A DNA stretch of 64,000 bases from Oasisia sp. SBJ-2009 (GCA_964017155.1 OZ024854.1:14538681-14602680); one strand, 5' to 3'. Numbered from the stretch's first letter, positions 1 through 13,051 are shown. Numbers and translations are program-made. The notes: generated by a model not told the origin, from the sequence alone.

Positions 1-174
1 GTGGGTCAAGCAGAAATGGAGGGGTCTAAGGTTTGAAAAAAGTTTGTGGGAGCCTGAGGTATGAAAAGTTCACGAATGTTTCACTGAACTTCTGTCTATG
101 GAGGGTAAATATGCTGTGAAATTGTCAATAATAGATCTCCTCAAGATTAGTAGGAAATGAAGGAAACGTTATAT

Positions 175-597
175 GTCTATGGAAAATGCAAACTGTAGTC
201 AGTGGTCTGACTCCTTCTTTCAATTTCCTTGTCTTGGTTTCTGTCTCTGTTGTTGTATCTCTGTCCCAGGTAGACGTAACTTTCAACGTTCCTATCTCAA
301 CTGTATTTACATATATTGGTGTGGCGTTTTCCGTTGTCACCTTTGTGTTCGACTTGTTTATCTTCTGACCCTGATTTTCACTTTCATCAGCTAGTTCCTG
401 TAGCATTTGTTGAAGTTCATGCGGTGCATTTACGCATATGAATATATCGTCTGCGAAGCGGAGATGACTGAGATATTCGCCGTCTGTTCTCAAGCCTGTG
501 GGTTTCCAAGCTAGTCGTCGGTATATGCTTTCGAGTGGCGCCATAAACACCTTGGGCGATATGATATCTCGCTGCCGTACTCCTCTCCTGATGTTGA

Positions 598-598
<1 letters not shown>
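175..598 (-). mobile_element. non-LTR retrotransposon reverse transcriptase fragment
   Basis: Reading the minus strand from about 598 down to 175 gives a reverse-transcriptase palm fragment. It has a GVRQ.D.ISP block (RT motif around the nucleotide-binding loop), then the catalytic FADDI box and a following helix rich in Glu and Gln. The first half of the RT and everything upstream are missing: the reading frame runs straight into the (ATAC)n microsatellite at 598-650. It is a dead fragment, 5'-truncated. The clade is not certain; the GVRQ-type wording is common in RTE- and jockey-related elements. Confidence 0.75.
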
Positions 599-1422
<824 letters not shown>

Positions 1423-1440
1423 CTATATCTAGATATCTAG

Positions 1441-3939
1441 ATACACACGCAATTCAAATCCAACTCGTTTAAAATGAATAACGACATGACAACCAAGTTT
1501 ACTGCACAACGTAGCTGCCAGTTCAACGAAAATATTGGTTGGAAGCCAGATGGCCCCTCCATCGCAATGCAAAATGCACAGCATTGTATCTGTAATCCCA
1601 CTCCCAGTGAAAGGGATCAAAAGTGCTGCCACCTAATGGAGCCTGGGTAATTGAGGCTATCTTCCACGGTTTCACCTGTCCGCGACGATCTCCGACTCCG
1701 GTCGACAGGTAGGAAGTGGTTCTGCCATGGTCCGTGGTGTACGTCGATACGGAGGTATCACACAGATGAGACTAACAAACGCCGATGTGAGTATTATAAG
1801 GTTCGTGTTGTACTCGATACGGAGGATTACGGGATCTAGGGAGATTATGCTATGGGAGGGAGGGGAGCAGTTGGGATTAACGGGGTCATCTGTCAATCAC
1901 TCGGTGTTGTTAACACGTGAATTTCCTAGTGTTGCTACATTGTATATAATATGTTGCCTTTCAACAGCGGTAGACCTGTCATGAATTGGTATTCTTCGGG
2001 TTCTATTCATCGTATCCGGGTGTGCTCGTTGGGGTGGTCACTCGCGAATTCGGCCCGCGGTGATTTCTCAGTTATTCTGGTAAATTCGGCCTCTGAGACT
2101 GAGAACAGTGTGACTGTCCACAACCCTTTTGTCCGGTCCACTGCTGAATGTAGGTGGCCTACCGTATGGCCAATTGTTAATTAGGTAATACTCAGTTCAG
2201 CTGTTCACACATAAGTGTGGCTATTACTAGTAATACATAAAACAGAGTAAATTTGATATTGAAATCATTAAGAACAAAAACATGACGGGACTGCTAGTGC
2301 TGGGTGAAGAAGATAATATATATATTTAATCTTTCTGACCTAATTAACCTTGACAACAGCCAGGTATTGCTGGCTAATTTCTTGGTTAAAACTGAGGCCT
2401 GGAATTGCGAGTTTGAATGATTTTTATACGCATTGTGACACTTCTTAAATACTTCTTATGCATTGAGATTGTAGCATAACTATGTAGCAATGACATCTTA
2501 CAAACAGCATTATATATACTGGTTTTGGGTGTAGCGTTTTTGTTTCTTGTCTCTCACCATTTCGGCTTGTTACTGTTTTGTCTGTCACCACTGAGTTTGT
2601 ACTTGCTGGTTTCCAGTACGTATACAACTGTCTGTTGCCATATTTTTTTTTCATTCTGGTTTGTCACTGTTTAGCTTTAAATTGTTAGTAATGGGTGAAC
2701 AGACCTGTGGGAAATATCCCATGGCCATGCTCAACATTGTTCCCGGTCAACCGTGCATTGTGTGGCCATCATTAGCATGTGGCATCCTAGCTACATTGAT
2801 TGTGCATGCACCTGGATGACAGCTATAATGAAGGGATCATCTATTATTTCTTTTTCATCTGAAGATTGGCTCTCGATCTGAGAGAGCCAATCAACTCAGC
2901 AAATCAATTATTTATAATGATAATTAATATGATGTAGTTATAGCACTCATGGAGGAGTGGTATACATTGTGGAGGCCTATCATAGAGGAATATACAGACC
3001 ATTAACAGTCTTTTTCCCAGTGAGAAAAGGGTCTTATGCCAAGTTGTGAAAAAATGAAAGCTGCAAACTAATCTATAGAGCCTCTGTGACAATGTCCAGC
3101 AAATCTCAGTCGTTGTCTATTTGTGTTGATTACTAATTAGTAATTTGGAGGAAGAATGGTGTGTAACTAATAATAAACACTAACACCAACTGTCCTTGTA
3201 GGTTGTATGTATTATTGATTGGTGTAATGGTTGATAGGAGCCTTAGGAGGAAGTCTTGCTGTTGTAAAAGAATAGTCTGAAATAAACCAAGATGCTACTT
3301 GAGAGGCTAGCTGAGAAACATCCCCTTACTGAAACAATGTTGCCAGTCTTAAATTATTAAAAAGTCTGACTTTAACACACAAATGATTTGCATAAAAGCC
3401 TTTTATTTCAAATGGTCAGCAACTGGTCACACTTTTTTAAACTTTGAGAATGCCTGGAAGTGGTGTCATTTATTTCCTCCTTTTGTCAGTTCCACATAAC
3501 AATGCAGGGCTTAACTGTCTTATCTAACACAAAACAAAATCCACCCATTGCAGTTGTTGTCAGTGCTACACTGCATGAGGCTGTATTCAGATAACATTTC
3601 AAGTTTTTTTCAACACATATTTCAGATTGTGATGAGTGAATGAATGGGGCATAGTCCCATTGTGTTGTGTGATGGGGTGCATTGAATGTCTGGGCAGTTG
3701 AAATTACCAAGAAGTAAGCCTAACACACAGTCATAGTCACTGTTCATAGCTCTAAACCAAGTACCATTTCCAGTGATTTGCTTAGCTCCCAGTAATCCCA
3801 CAGGAAGAGGATTAAGTAAGTAAATAAAGTAAGTAAGTAAGTAGCAGTTGTCCACATGTAGACACACCCTAAGTTCACGCTTTGTCCAGGCATGCAAGTT
3901 TGTGTCCTGGCAATTTCCAAATCTGTCCTAAGTCCATTC
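1441..3939. other. non-coding, no gene recognised
   Basis: Only short unsupported reading frames occur here. The one local structure I see is an 11-bp-arm inverted repeat at 2864-2892 (GATTGGCTCTC and its complement around a short loop). AT-rich intergenic sequence is the simplest reading. Confidence 0.5.
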
Positions 3940-4855
3940 CAGACGTGTGGTCAAATACATTGAAATGTATTTAAATACAAATACTCTTGAGGGATTCAAT
4001 TACAATTACAAATAGTTTTCAGTGTAAAAGTATTTAAATGCAAATGTAAAGAAAAATATTTCAAATACCTTTTCAAATACTTTTTATTTTCATGATATAT
4101 TACTATGTGGGTAAAAGAAAAAATCATATATCGAGACATCTGCTTCATAGACATAATTAGTGTTTTGCTCATAAGACAGACAGACAGATCAGTGCTAGGG
4201 AGTCTTGTTATTGCTAACTACATCACTTTGACAATTGATTCAGAAACCTCTATTCGCAGGGGCAAAGACCATAATATGTTGTTTGTTAAGCTAAGCCAGG
4301 AGGTCTGTAATAAAATGCCTATGTTTACTGACTGCTAGGATCTTGTAAGTAAATGTGACAGCTCAACTTGAAAGACAGCATGGAGGTCAGCATAGCCTGG
4401 TGCCAGCCTAGAGCCTGACTAAAGAACAAAGTGGATATTGATCTATGATCAATGTCAGGTATTAATCCATCCTCTGACTCTGAGCAAATAAAAGTTGTCC
4501 TCACCGCTAGTGCCATAGGGGACACCTGCTGCCTTCTTCAATAATTAATTAGCACTGTTGGATGAAAGCCACAGTAAAGTTGCCTTCAATTGGTATTTTG
4601 AAGCTTGAATACAATTGGTTTGATGATTTGCAGTGAAGATAATCAGTTTGGCTGGCATCACATTTGATCTTGATTCGTGAAACAGAAATGTTGATACAGA
4701 GAATTTATTTGAATAAAAGTATTTGAAAATGTAAAATACTTTAGGAAAGTATTTAAATATAAATACAAATAATTTTAATTTCTAAACACCAAATACAGTT
4801 ACAATTACAATTTTTTTTATACTTTGATATACAAAAGTATTTGACCCCCTGTCTG
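3940..4855. mobile_element. hAT-like non-autonomous DNA element
   Basis: The ends form an imperfect terminal inverted repeat: the left end begins CAGACGTGTGGTCAAATAC and the right end, read in reverse complement, begins CAGACAGGGGGTCAAATAC. Subterminal sequence on both sides is full of short ATTTAAATAC-like motifs, typical of non-autonomous hAT elements. No transposase frame is present. The flanking 8-mers do not match, so the target duplication is lost or the right boundary has been rearranged. Confidence 0.55.
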
Positions 4856-5564
4856 GACAAGACATGGGGTCAAATACTTTTGTTCTACGTTTGGAGTAGT
4901 ATGCGTTACTCCAGTCAAGGTACTTCAGCTGGGCCTCATGTTGTTTACCACAGCTGTTCTGTCTCCTCGGTGTATGTTTTATGAATTTGGCAGTATCTTG
5001 TTGTCAGAAATAGACCCCACGGCCAGTCATTATAGTAGTCATTGTTTTGTAGTTATGATTGATAAGAAATCAATGTGAGACCAGCGGTCACACTGGTGTG
5101 ACTCCGTGGACACATGTCACAGACTCACAGCCGTGACACAGACCCGATGGCTTGTGTATTCTGAGGTGAAACATGATCAGATCGAGGCTGATTCAGTGTT
5201 GTTAGTGTTGTATCAAATCGATTGGCCTCAGGGTACAGCATTACCTCATCAGTCATCACTGTCATCAGCACAAGAATGCAGCCACGCATAACCATGACAA
5301 TACATCATAGCAGGATGCAGGGAGCAGTGAGTGATGTTGAAATCTACAACACACACTCTTTAAGCCTGCATAGATGTAAAGTTGTTGATGCATAAAAATT
5401 CCATTTGCATGTTTTATGTTCATGGCAGTTCAAAGACCATTTCAGTAAATAGAATATGGTGCAGAGCAAAATATTTCAAACATTTCCCATTCACCATTCA
5501 TATACTGAATTCTTTAGTATATCAGCTGTAAACTAAGATTTTTAGTCCCTTGGGCTGAAGTCCC
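4856..5564. other. non-coding, no gene recognised
   Basis: A second inverted copy of the GGGGTCAAATACTTTT end motif lies at about 4864-4883, head to head with the right end of the preceding element. Otherwise I see no gene or clear repeat. Confidence 0.4.
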
Positions 5565-5880
5565 TTGTGACATCACTCTGCGTATGCAGTCTGCCATTGG
5601 CTCTCATATTTCCAAAACTGTACGGGATCTAGTTTTCTATTTTGGCATAGACATATACCAGGGTACTGCTACTATGCACAAGAAATTTGTTCTTGATGGA
5701 ATCATTCTAAACTCTATAGGTACCACAGTTAAAAATTGTACATATTCTGTATGCATATTTTTTCTTCAGAAATGCTCAACTAAATTTTTCTCTAATTATG
5801 CATAGATGTAACTTTAGATAAAGAAAATACACAATAAATTTGTAATATTCTGCCTAGCATGACTAATGACTTGATGTACT
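5565..5880 (+). repeat. interspersed repeat family C, copy 1
   Basis: This about 315-bp stretch is similar along most of its length to 49967-50240 in the same orientation. Shared landmarks are GCATCACTCTGCGT-like and CTGT.CGGGATCT sequence, CACTATGCA.GA.AAATT, GGATCATTCTAA and ATACACAATAAATTTGTA. The two copies are diverged by many substitutions and small indels. Family identity is unknown. Confidence 0.65.
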
Positions 5881-6142
5881 TCTATCTTGGTGATTTTGTG
5901 CGTACGCTGTAAGAAGTCAGGGCATGATTTGTGAAATGACGTAAGGTTCATACTTGGAACTATCAGTGAATCCAGTGGCCTGCCGGTCTCAGTTAAATTC
6001 TACCTGTCTCATCAGGTGTGATTACCAGTCTTGATTCCTCATCTGCCAGTCTTTCATGTCTCTGGTTAAGTCGTTGCAGAAAGAATGGTGATAATTTGTG
6101 TCCTTAGTTTGTTGCCCTGTGGAGTGAGTGTAAATTTGTTAA

Positions 6143-6425
6143 GCCACAGTGGTGGTCTGGTGGACAGAATGTTGGACTCTCAATCGAGCCAGTTCTGGTT
6201 TAAATGCTGTGCTACCGGGTCTAGTCGTCTTGAATGAGCATCTGGCTATATAGGCAGTGGAGATCTGTGCTCAGATAGTGTTTTTGCATTAATTGTACAT
6301 GACTGGAATCACTGGATGCTTCCCAGAGAAGTTGAGGTGTTCGATTGAACAGGTCTGCCACTGTCAGGGAGGAAAGTGTCAAGTGTTTTGAGAATTCCTA
6401 GTGACCCCTAAAGACTGGATGCTAT
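6143..6425 (+). mobile_element. tRNA-derived SINE-like repeat, copy A
   Basis: The start (GTGGTCTGGTGGACAGAATG) resembles a tRNA A box and GTTCTGGTTTAAATGC a decayed B box. The body contains GGATGCTTCCCAGAGAAGTTG and the 3' end GGATGCTATATAAAAAATAC. The body and end motifs recur at 12350-12480, 13052-13347, 31155-31265 and 34660-34985, which marks it as an interspersed family with a tRNA-like head and a GCTATATAAA-type tail. Confidence 0.6.
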
Positions 6426-8035
6426 ATAAAAAATACTTTTTTACTAATACAATTTTGTCAGAATATACATAATGAAACATTACACACATCATCTTGTTAT
6501 ATTTGAACTATTCACTTTAAGTTTAAGTCATTGTTGGACTAGATTTAGTTGTATGTCTTGCAGTATGGTTTCAGTTTAATTAAGTCGATATAAAATACCA
6601 TCACTGTTGGACTAGATTTAGTTGAAGGTCTTGCAGTAACGTTTCATTTTCATCTGGTATGGATCACATTTCACACATCAGATCAAATTTCTGCACACTG
6701 AATGCCACAAAGGCTTATGCTTCACTCATTCTGTTGCCCCTAGATAAATAAAGACAACGTTGTATGAAGCCAACAGCAGTGTCAAAGGCTCATTCAGTTG
6801 GCCTAAAATAACTTTGTTACACCCACCTGGGCTGTATAAAACAGCCAGCACCAGAATAGACTGGCACAGCTTTATGCAGAGACCCGTCCATCCGTCATTT
6901 AGACAGGTAATACCTGTTGTGGATGGGTAGAAATATGGATGGAATGGTAAAAAAACAGTGGAGCCAAAAATAAATAGTCTTTGAAAACCATAGATATTGT
7001 CAGCTATGCCTTTAAAATGAGCATCAATGGTGTCACATGTGTGTTTGTAGTCCATTTTCAGTCATAAGATGCATTTAAAGTTTCTCAAATTATGGCTTAA
7101 CAGTTAACATCCATGTATCCACCAAAAATGGTGTAACTGGCAAAAAATTTGCCTTGCATAAGGCCCTGCAGACTGGCAGGAATAAACCATTTGGCTAAGG
7201 CACACACGCCACCTTCAGCCAGACACTGCAATTATTATTGATAGCTGTGGCACTGCCTGTGACAACATGTTTTCTTCCTTGGCATTGAAATGGAGATTAC
7301 TCAGAGACAGAACAACCGAACATTGTACTGCACACAAAACAGCTACATTGTATATATAGTTAATGATAGATTGGCAGTTTGGGTAGAGTGTCCAGTGCTC
7401 AGAGCTCTCAGAAGGCCTGTCTATCATAATCATGCCGTGTGACAGTGTGTGACTATTCTTTACATTTGCCTCTCAACTGAACTCGTGCGAACGTTTGAGC
7501 TCGTGACTTGTAAATTCCACTTGCTGAAGCCACAATTTATATTGGGTGTTCAAATCGAAGTGAAGGCGAGAATTTCAACTACACTCAAAAGTTGCATCAA
7601 ATCGTTGCCATTACTTCTTTTTGTAGCCTTCTTGGTGAGAACTGTTGAAAGTCCATGGAATATAATGTAAACTGTCTCAAAAAGTGAAACCAGTACTCCG
7701 TGACGGGAGACCATCACTCTACGCGGAGCCATACAAGACAGTGTGTCATTTCAGTGATGACAGAAATGTCTTTTTTACATCTGTTGAGTAATGGTGATGT
7801 GCCACGTATAGTTATTTACTTACCAGTCGGTCTCCGGTGTGTGCCACCATGGCATGATGTTGTTGTCATTGAGACAAGAGATATGACCAGGTAAACAGGA
7901 GTGAACTGAAGAACAAACATTCATGACAGTAATGCTTGGTGCCGGTGAAATGTAGCTCCAGTATCGAGTGCTACTATGTGAAGTTATTATCCCTAGAGGT
8001 GGTAAGCATTGTAATGTGTTCTTTTGTTGTTTCAG
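6426..8035. other. upstream region of the LicD-like gene; no coding gene recognised
   Basis: The part 6790-7060 is a diverged repeat related to 31570-31745 (shared ATGGTGTCACATGTGTGTTT-like segment). The rest has no supported gene. A 5' untranslated exon of the downstream gene probably lies here: an acceptor ends at 8035, and GACCAG followed by GTAAAC at about 7891 is a possible donor, but I cannot prove it. Confidence 0.4.
8025..8035 (+). promoter_or_regulatory. 3' splice site upstream of the LicD-like CDS
   Basis: A pyrimidine-rich stretch TTTTGTTGTTTCAG ends 49 bp before the ATG. This implies a non-coding first exon upstream, which I could not place with confidence. Confidence 0.5.
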
Positions 8036-8084
8036 ACAAATGCTGCGGCTTCTGTAATCCACATCGCCGCCACCAAACAGATAG

Positions 8085-9890
8085 ATGTCAACGCCTAGGA
8101 CGATGCTGCCGCGGTGCAACCGCCCTCTGTCTGTGGTGGCCGTAGCTGCCCTCCTGATATCAGCAGCCGTCTTACATTTGTTACTCGGAGGGCCCGTGTC
8201 CAAGTGCCACAGTGCCAGTGAGCGGGAGCGGCTACATGGTGCCATTGCAACACTGAGACGTGCAGCACAAAGCGCAATGGGAACTCGTGCACACGTGGAC
8301 GTAACCATTGCGCTTAATCAACTTCTCGCTATCGTAGGCGAAGCTCCAACCATGGTGTTGAAACCAAGCACTTCTAAACACAAACAGACCCTCGATGTGT
8401 GTCCTGAGAAGTATTTGGGTACAGTGTACAACTATCCGTACCACGAAACGAATCGACCCTTGCAAAATTGCACAAACGCACGCCCATTCCCGGCGGTGTT
8501 GTCTATACTTCTCAATGGCTTCGACTATGACAGCGACGACAAAATCGTGAAACTGCTCAAAGAAATAGCATATTCATACCCGTCACTTACAGTGCATGTC
8601 GCTCTTCCAAAAAAGGTGCCGGTTTCATCAGAGATTAAACTCGATGTACAACAACACATGCTAGCGAAAACAACTCCCGCCGGTGAGGCATGGAACTATT
8701 TGATTAAGGTAGCAAAAACATATTACATTCTCGTGGGACGACGACTTGAACGCTTTTCGGTGTTCGCAAGACTTGAGAGGATGGTAAGACTTCTGTCAGA
8801 GCATGATGACGTCGACGTTGTAGGTGGTGCTGTGCGCACTCCTGACGGCCACTGGCACATGGGGTGTTATCAGTCGGCCATGCGCAATTACACGTTGACG
8901 TACAAAGATGGCTACTATGCGTCGCTTCACTCGTGTGCCTACTGTGATTACTTACTGTCGCCTTTCGTTGTCAGAACAAACGAAGCCCGCAAGACACAGC
9001 TGACTGCTGCATTGTCTTCAAATGTAGCATTCTTCGACTACTTCTTGCGTTTAACCGAACACAAGAAAACCATAATGTCCTGTCCTGATGCTATGTTCTA
9101 CGTGTCATCGGAAGCTGACGAGAAGGCACAAACATTGCATGAAGCCTGGATACCTGTTGTCCGTGCACGTGCACTCAACCGTGTCGTGTTCCCTGATGCA
9201 CGTCACGAGTTGATCTTCTCCTGCAAGGAAGCGCAGACATCATGTCACTACAGAGCTGGGGCCATCTTACCGATCTGTTGCATCAGAAACCTTGTGCATG
9301 TTATCAGAGACGTCATGTCTGTGTGTGAGAAAATAGGTATATACTGCCAGGTGGACAGTGGAACGGCCATGGGGGCACTGAAGTTCAACGGAATCCTACC
9401 GTGGGAACTTGACGCTGACATACTATATATACCAGTTAACCGAACGTCATTCTGGTACCACAAAAAGGAATTTATAAAGCTTGGGTACTCCTTCTCTTTG
9501 AAATATCCGTCACAGTGTAAAACGTTTGACCAAAAGAACTATCGGTGTATACATTTCGACGTTGTAACGGAGGGATTTCGGCTGGAGTTGTTTGGGGATT
9601 TGCCAAGTGAGAGACCGTGGCTGGAGTTCCCAAAGAAGGAGGTCTTGTTACCAACAAAGATGTTGATTAGTGGCATGTGGGTGAATGCCCCCCGGCATCC
9701 GGGGCTGACGATGCACAATCGCTATGGCGACGAAATCCTGAAGCATGTGGAACATTGGATGGTTCATGGTAAGAAATCGTCATGGGATCTGTACAGTGCG
9801 GGGCAGTTCAAACGATGTCCTATGCCTGGCATGCACTACTGTCTCGATCAGTTTGTGCCAGATGGAAGTTTTGAGTTTCAAAAACCATGA
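8085..9890 (+). CDS. FKRP-like LicD-family transferase, type II membrane protein
   Basis: The 601-residue product is read from one exon. The start at 8085 is the first ATG after a splice acceptor (TTGTTGTTTCAG ending at 8035); Met7 is a possible alternative. Residues about 15-36 form a hydrophobic signal anchor, so the rest should lie in the Golgi/ER lumen. Residues about 130-390 look like the GT-A-like stem found in fukutin-related protein. Residues about 400-585 are a LicD (phosphoryl-ribitol/choline transferase) domain: GTAMGALKFNG, then LPWELDADI with the acidic D443/D445 pair that binds metal in this family, then a HFDV...LELFGD segment. Family members transfer ribitol-5-phosphate or phosphocholine to glycans; the substrate here is not shown by sequence. 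It is about 100 residues longer than vertebrate FKRP, so a lineage-specific paralogue is likely. The many cysteines suggest disulphides. Confidence 0.82.
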   Translation: MSTPRTMLPRCNRPLSVVAVAALLISAAVLHLLLGGPVSKCHSASERERLHGAIATLRRAAQSAMGTRAHVDVTIALNQLLAIVGEAPTMVLKPSTSKHKQTLDVCPEKYLGTVYNYPYHETNRPLQNCTNARPFPAVLSILLNGFDYDSDDKIVKLLKEIAYSYPSLTVHVALPKKVPVSSEIKLDVQQHMLAKTTPAGEAWNYLIKVAKTYYILVGRRLERFSVFARLERMVRLLSEHDDVDVVGGAVRTPDGHWHMGCYQSAMRNYTLTYKDGYYASLHSCAYCDYLLSPFVVRTNEARKTQLTAALSSNVAFFDYFLRLTEHKKTIMSCPDAMFYVSSEADEKAQTLHEAWIPVVRARALNRVVFPDARHELIFSCKEAQTSCHYRAGAILPICCIRNLVHVIRDVMSVCEKIGIYCQVDSGTAMGALKFNGILPWELDADILYIPVNRTSFWYHKKEFIKLGYSFSLKYPSQCKTFDQKNYRCIHFDVVTEGFRLELFGDLPSERPWLEFPKKEVLLPTKMLISGMWVNAPRHPGLTMHNRYGDEILKHVEHWMVHGKKSSWDLYSAGQFKRCPMPGMHYCLDQFVPDGSFEFQKP

Positions 9891-10086
9891 ACATGTGCTT
9901 AATGCTTGACTTTTTTTAACTTGATGAAGCATACCACCCTGAATTTGACCATTCCATTTAGGGCCAAAAAATTTCAGCAACTCTTTGTTTTAGTAACATA
10001 TGCTATTTTGTCAATGCTATGGAAACTACCTGGTTTAATATGATACTAATTGTAAAATGGTAGAAGTTATACATAAATGTTATTAG

Positions 10087-10092
10087 AATAAA
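10087..10092 (+). promoter_or_regulatory. poly(A) signal of the LicD-like gene
   Basis: AATAAA lies about 200 bp after the stop codon, giving a short AT-rich 3' UTR; there is no better candidate before the hAT element at 10280. Confidence 0.6.
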
Positions 10093-10279
10093 GTTCTAGA
10101 AGGTAATGTTATGTGTATATTAGATCTTATCCCTGTTTTAAACCTCACAAAATGCAGGAATCATTAGGCCACCCTGCAAACACTGATAATGTCTGTTTCT
10201 ACACACAATTACATTACTGTACGCAACTGGGAACTTATATACTACTTCAAACATGCTGCATGTATAAGTTACCGCATAC

Positions 10280-11390
10280 CAGAGCCGTAATGTAACGAAG
10301 TACTTTTACTTCGTTACTTTACTTAAGTAGAACAGTTTACTTTTCTTGGGTAACAAAGTCCATTTTTTTGGAAGTACTTTTACTTGTAACGAAGTAAAAT
10401 ATGTGTACTTTTTCTAAATGTAGTGAAATACTCATAATTTCTTTGTTAAATTTGCAAATGTCCCAAAAGCTCCTGTCGGGAGCTAGGCAATGTCTGCAGT
10501 TAGCATAGATGTATTTACAAATATCAGCCGGAATGTACAACAAACTGACATGTTAAAAGTGTCCTGGATGTCTACATCAGTTGAACAAACGATTTGCTTT
10601 GTCACCTGATGAAGCCAGTGAGATAATTGCAATCTGGGTCAGGCTCTGGTGCTGAGCCTGAACTCAGTGTCACAACTGGAGTGCAAGACTTCCTGACTGG
10701 GCGCTAAGACAACAATGCCCATGAATGGCATTGGCCCTGAGGTTATTTAAAGCCTTGCATTGAGTAGACATGAAAACAGCTGCCTTACTTGTCTCCTTGT
10801 GTCTTGCATATTGTTGACACAGTTTATTAGCCCACCGCAAACCTGCCATTTTTTTGGAACCACATCTTTATAATCTCTATTTATTTTTAATATAGATCAG
10901 TGTGTGTAACTATTTAGTTTAACTAAAGTATTTTATAAATGTTACAATTAGTCATTATTACAAATGAAGGTATATTTTAAAAGACAAGTTATTATAACCA
11001 TTCATCTAGACTGATTGCCTCCTTCAAGTAACACAGGATAAAATTCACCATACGTCCCACAATGATAAGAACATTTTAAGAAAGATATAACACCTCTATG
11101 ACAACGTGAATTACTACTAGTTCAACTTATGAATTTGCTGTGGGCCTATTATTAATAAAGCATAGTGTATTGTAGCTTGTTGGCCTATGCAGTGTTGCTT
11201 GCATCATTATAGTTCATAGATTAAATAATTTTATGCATAGCGTCTACACACTAAATTATAATTGTGAATGTTTTGTTTTATTCACAACATTGAGAACTAG
11301 TTTCAGGAGAAAAGTACTTTTTACTTGTACTTCAAGTACATGTTTTTTGAACTACTCAAGTACAAAATAAATGTACTTGTTACAGCTCTG
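10280..11390. mobile_element. non-autonomous hAT element with 8-bp target duplication
   Basis: Left end CAGAGCCGTAATGTAACG and right end (reverse complement) CAGAGCTGTAACAAGTAC form terminal inverted repeats, and the identical 8-mer CCGCATAC flanks both sides (10272-10279 and 11391-11398). An 8-bp duplication with CAG-starting TIRs and subterminal AAGTACTTTTACTT motifs is diagnostic of the hAT superfamily. The 1.1-kb interior has no transposase frame, so it depends on another element for mobility. Confidence 0.9.
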
Positions 11391-11398
11391 CCGCATAC

Positions 11399-12349
11399 CT
11401 AGTGGATGACACGTTACAGTTGATGTAGTTATTGTAAATATGTTTTATCTTCTCAATATTCAAGTGGTAACATTGCTCATTTACAACAAGCCTATTTTCT
11501 TCACAGGTGTACTTGACTGTAGACAACACTATAGCATGGCTATTAAATATTCAAGTCGTGTACATGTAAAGCATGTGTTTTTTTAATTATAATATTGATA
11601 CTGAATACAATAAGTACCTGAGTATGTACATATACAGTGTGTATGTGTAATGCATAAAAATCCCATAGTTGGTCTAGTCATTTGAAAACTACCATGGTTG
11701 TGAGACTTGTGACGAAAGGTGACTGTGAAATTTTCACACACCCTGGTGTCATCCTTTCTTTGTTGCTTATACACTGCATACAAGACATTGCTGCAAATAT
11801 ATATATAATAATATATAAGTGCATATATATGGGGTTATTGTGTACATAATATTACACTGCAATTAAACGTGCAATGTGACAGAACGGATATATGTATTGT
11901 TAATCTATATGCTATGATATAGTCTTTTGGCTAATGTATTTGGTATCATTGGTGTGAGTCATGATTTACATTAATTGATTTTTAAGAGGCAGTAATTATG
12001 CCACTTTGTTTTGATTACTGAAAATGAAAAGGTTGTTAACTGGGCACTATATAAATACATGTGCTCTGGTGTCCATTATTGTTTTGCAAAAATGTATGAT
12101 ATAACATAACTTTAATGTTATGGGTGTGTGATTATTTTATGTGACGTATACAGTACGTTTGTTAGCCAGATAACATGTATGGTGGGTGTATGACTATTAA
12201 ACAAGACTGGGATGTACCCGGATGATTTGTCTTCTGCGTTATTGATTTATAACAATGTTATCTTTTATGAAACTTGATATAAGCTGTTAACATGTTCTTT
12301 CTAGTCTGGTGTTTATTGTCATCGAATAATACTTAGTGATAAAAATGTA
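11399..12349. other. AT-rich non-coding sequence
   Basis: No gene is visible. Near 12030-12060 the phrase GGGCACTATATAAATAC looks like a decayed SINE/LINE 3' end. Confidence 0.4.
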
Positions 12350-12480
12350 AAGGTAAGTTCTTGTATAGCGCAGTATCCAATCCTGAGGACTGCTCAAAGC
12401 ACATTACACTTTATTCCCTGTTGACCAGTTCAATCAGACACCATCTCGGCTTCTGTGGGAAGCATCCAGCCATGCTGCAA
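12350..12480 (-). mobile_element. SINE-like repeat, copy D (partial)
   Basis: Read on the minus strand this is the 3' half of the SINE family: GCTGGATGCTTCCCACAGAAG, then TTTGAGCAGTCCTCAGGATT and TGGATACTGCGCTATACAAG. The same tail occurs at 13052-13100 in the same orientation. Confidence 0.6.
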
Positions 12481-12960
12481 TTAATAATAAATAATTTATA
12501 AATAACTTGTATGGCGTCAATATCCTCAGAATCCAAGCTGATTGGCACAACAAAACCTGTAGATTGATCATTCTCTTAGTCAAGGTCAGTGCAAAGGTCA
12601 TCAACAATTGGATGAGTGCACTAAGAAGCTAGTGTGGATAGGTGAGACTAAACAGATAGGTTTTCAGGTGACAGTGACATGTAATCATGCTTTCTGCTGA
12701 TTTAATGTTGTTAGGAAGTGTATTCCAGATTAGTGTGGTGACAGAGAATGCTCGAGTTCCAGCTGTTGTCTAGATTTTGGAAACAACAAGTGTGTGAAGA
12801 CTATTTATACAACCGAGTGAACAAATCAACTGGCTGTAAATAATGGTCATGTAAGTTAATGGGGAGTGCTGCTTGATATGTTTGACCTAATTATATGCAA
12901 GACATAAGACTTGGGTGAAGTGGGTTTATTTTGAACATGTTTATACTTTCTATGATACTG
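12481..12960 (-). mobile_element. decayed L2/CR1-like 3' fragment
   Basis: Plus-strand phrases such as CAATATCCTCA.AA.CAAGCT, AAGAAGCTAGT.., ATAGGTTTT..G and ATTCCA.A..GTGTGGTG track the clearer L2-like 3' end at 61766-62310 in the same order and orientation, so this is an older minus-strand copy. Its reading frame is destroyed. Confidence 0.55.
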
Positions 12961-13051
12961 AATCTGATAATGTACCGGTACACATTTTCAAATCATTGTA
13001 ATGGACATTAACAACTGTTGGAAAATTAGAGTGTAAAACTGTAAAGCAAAA

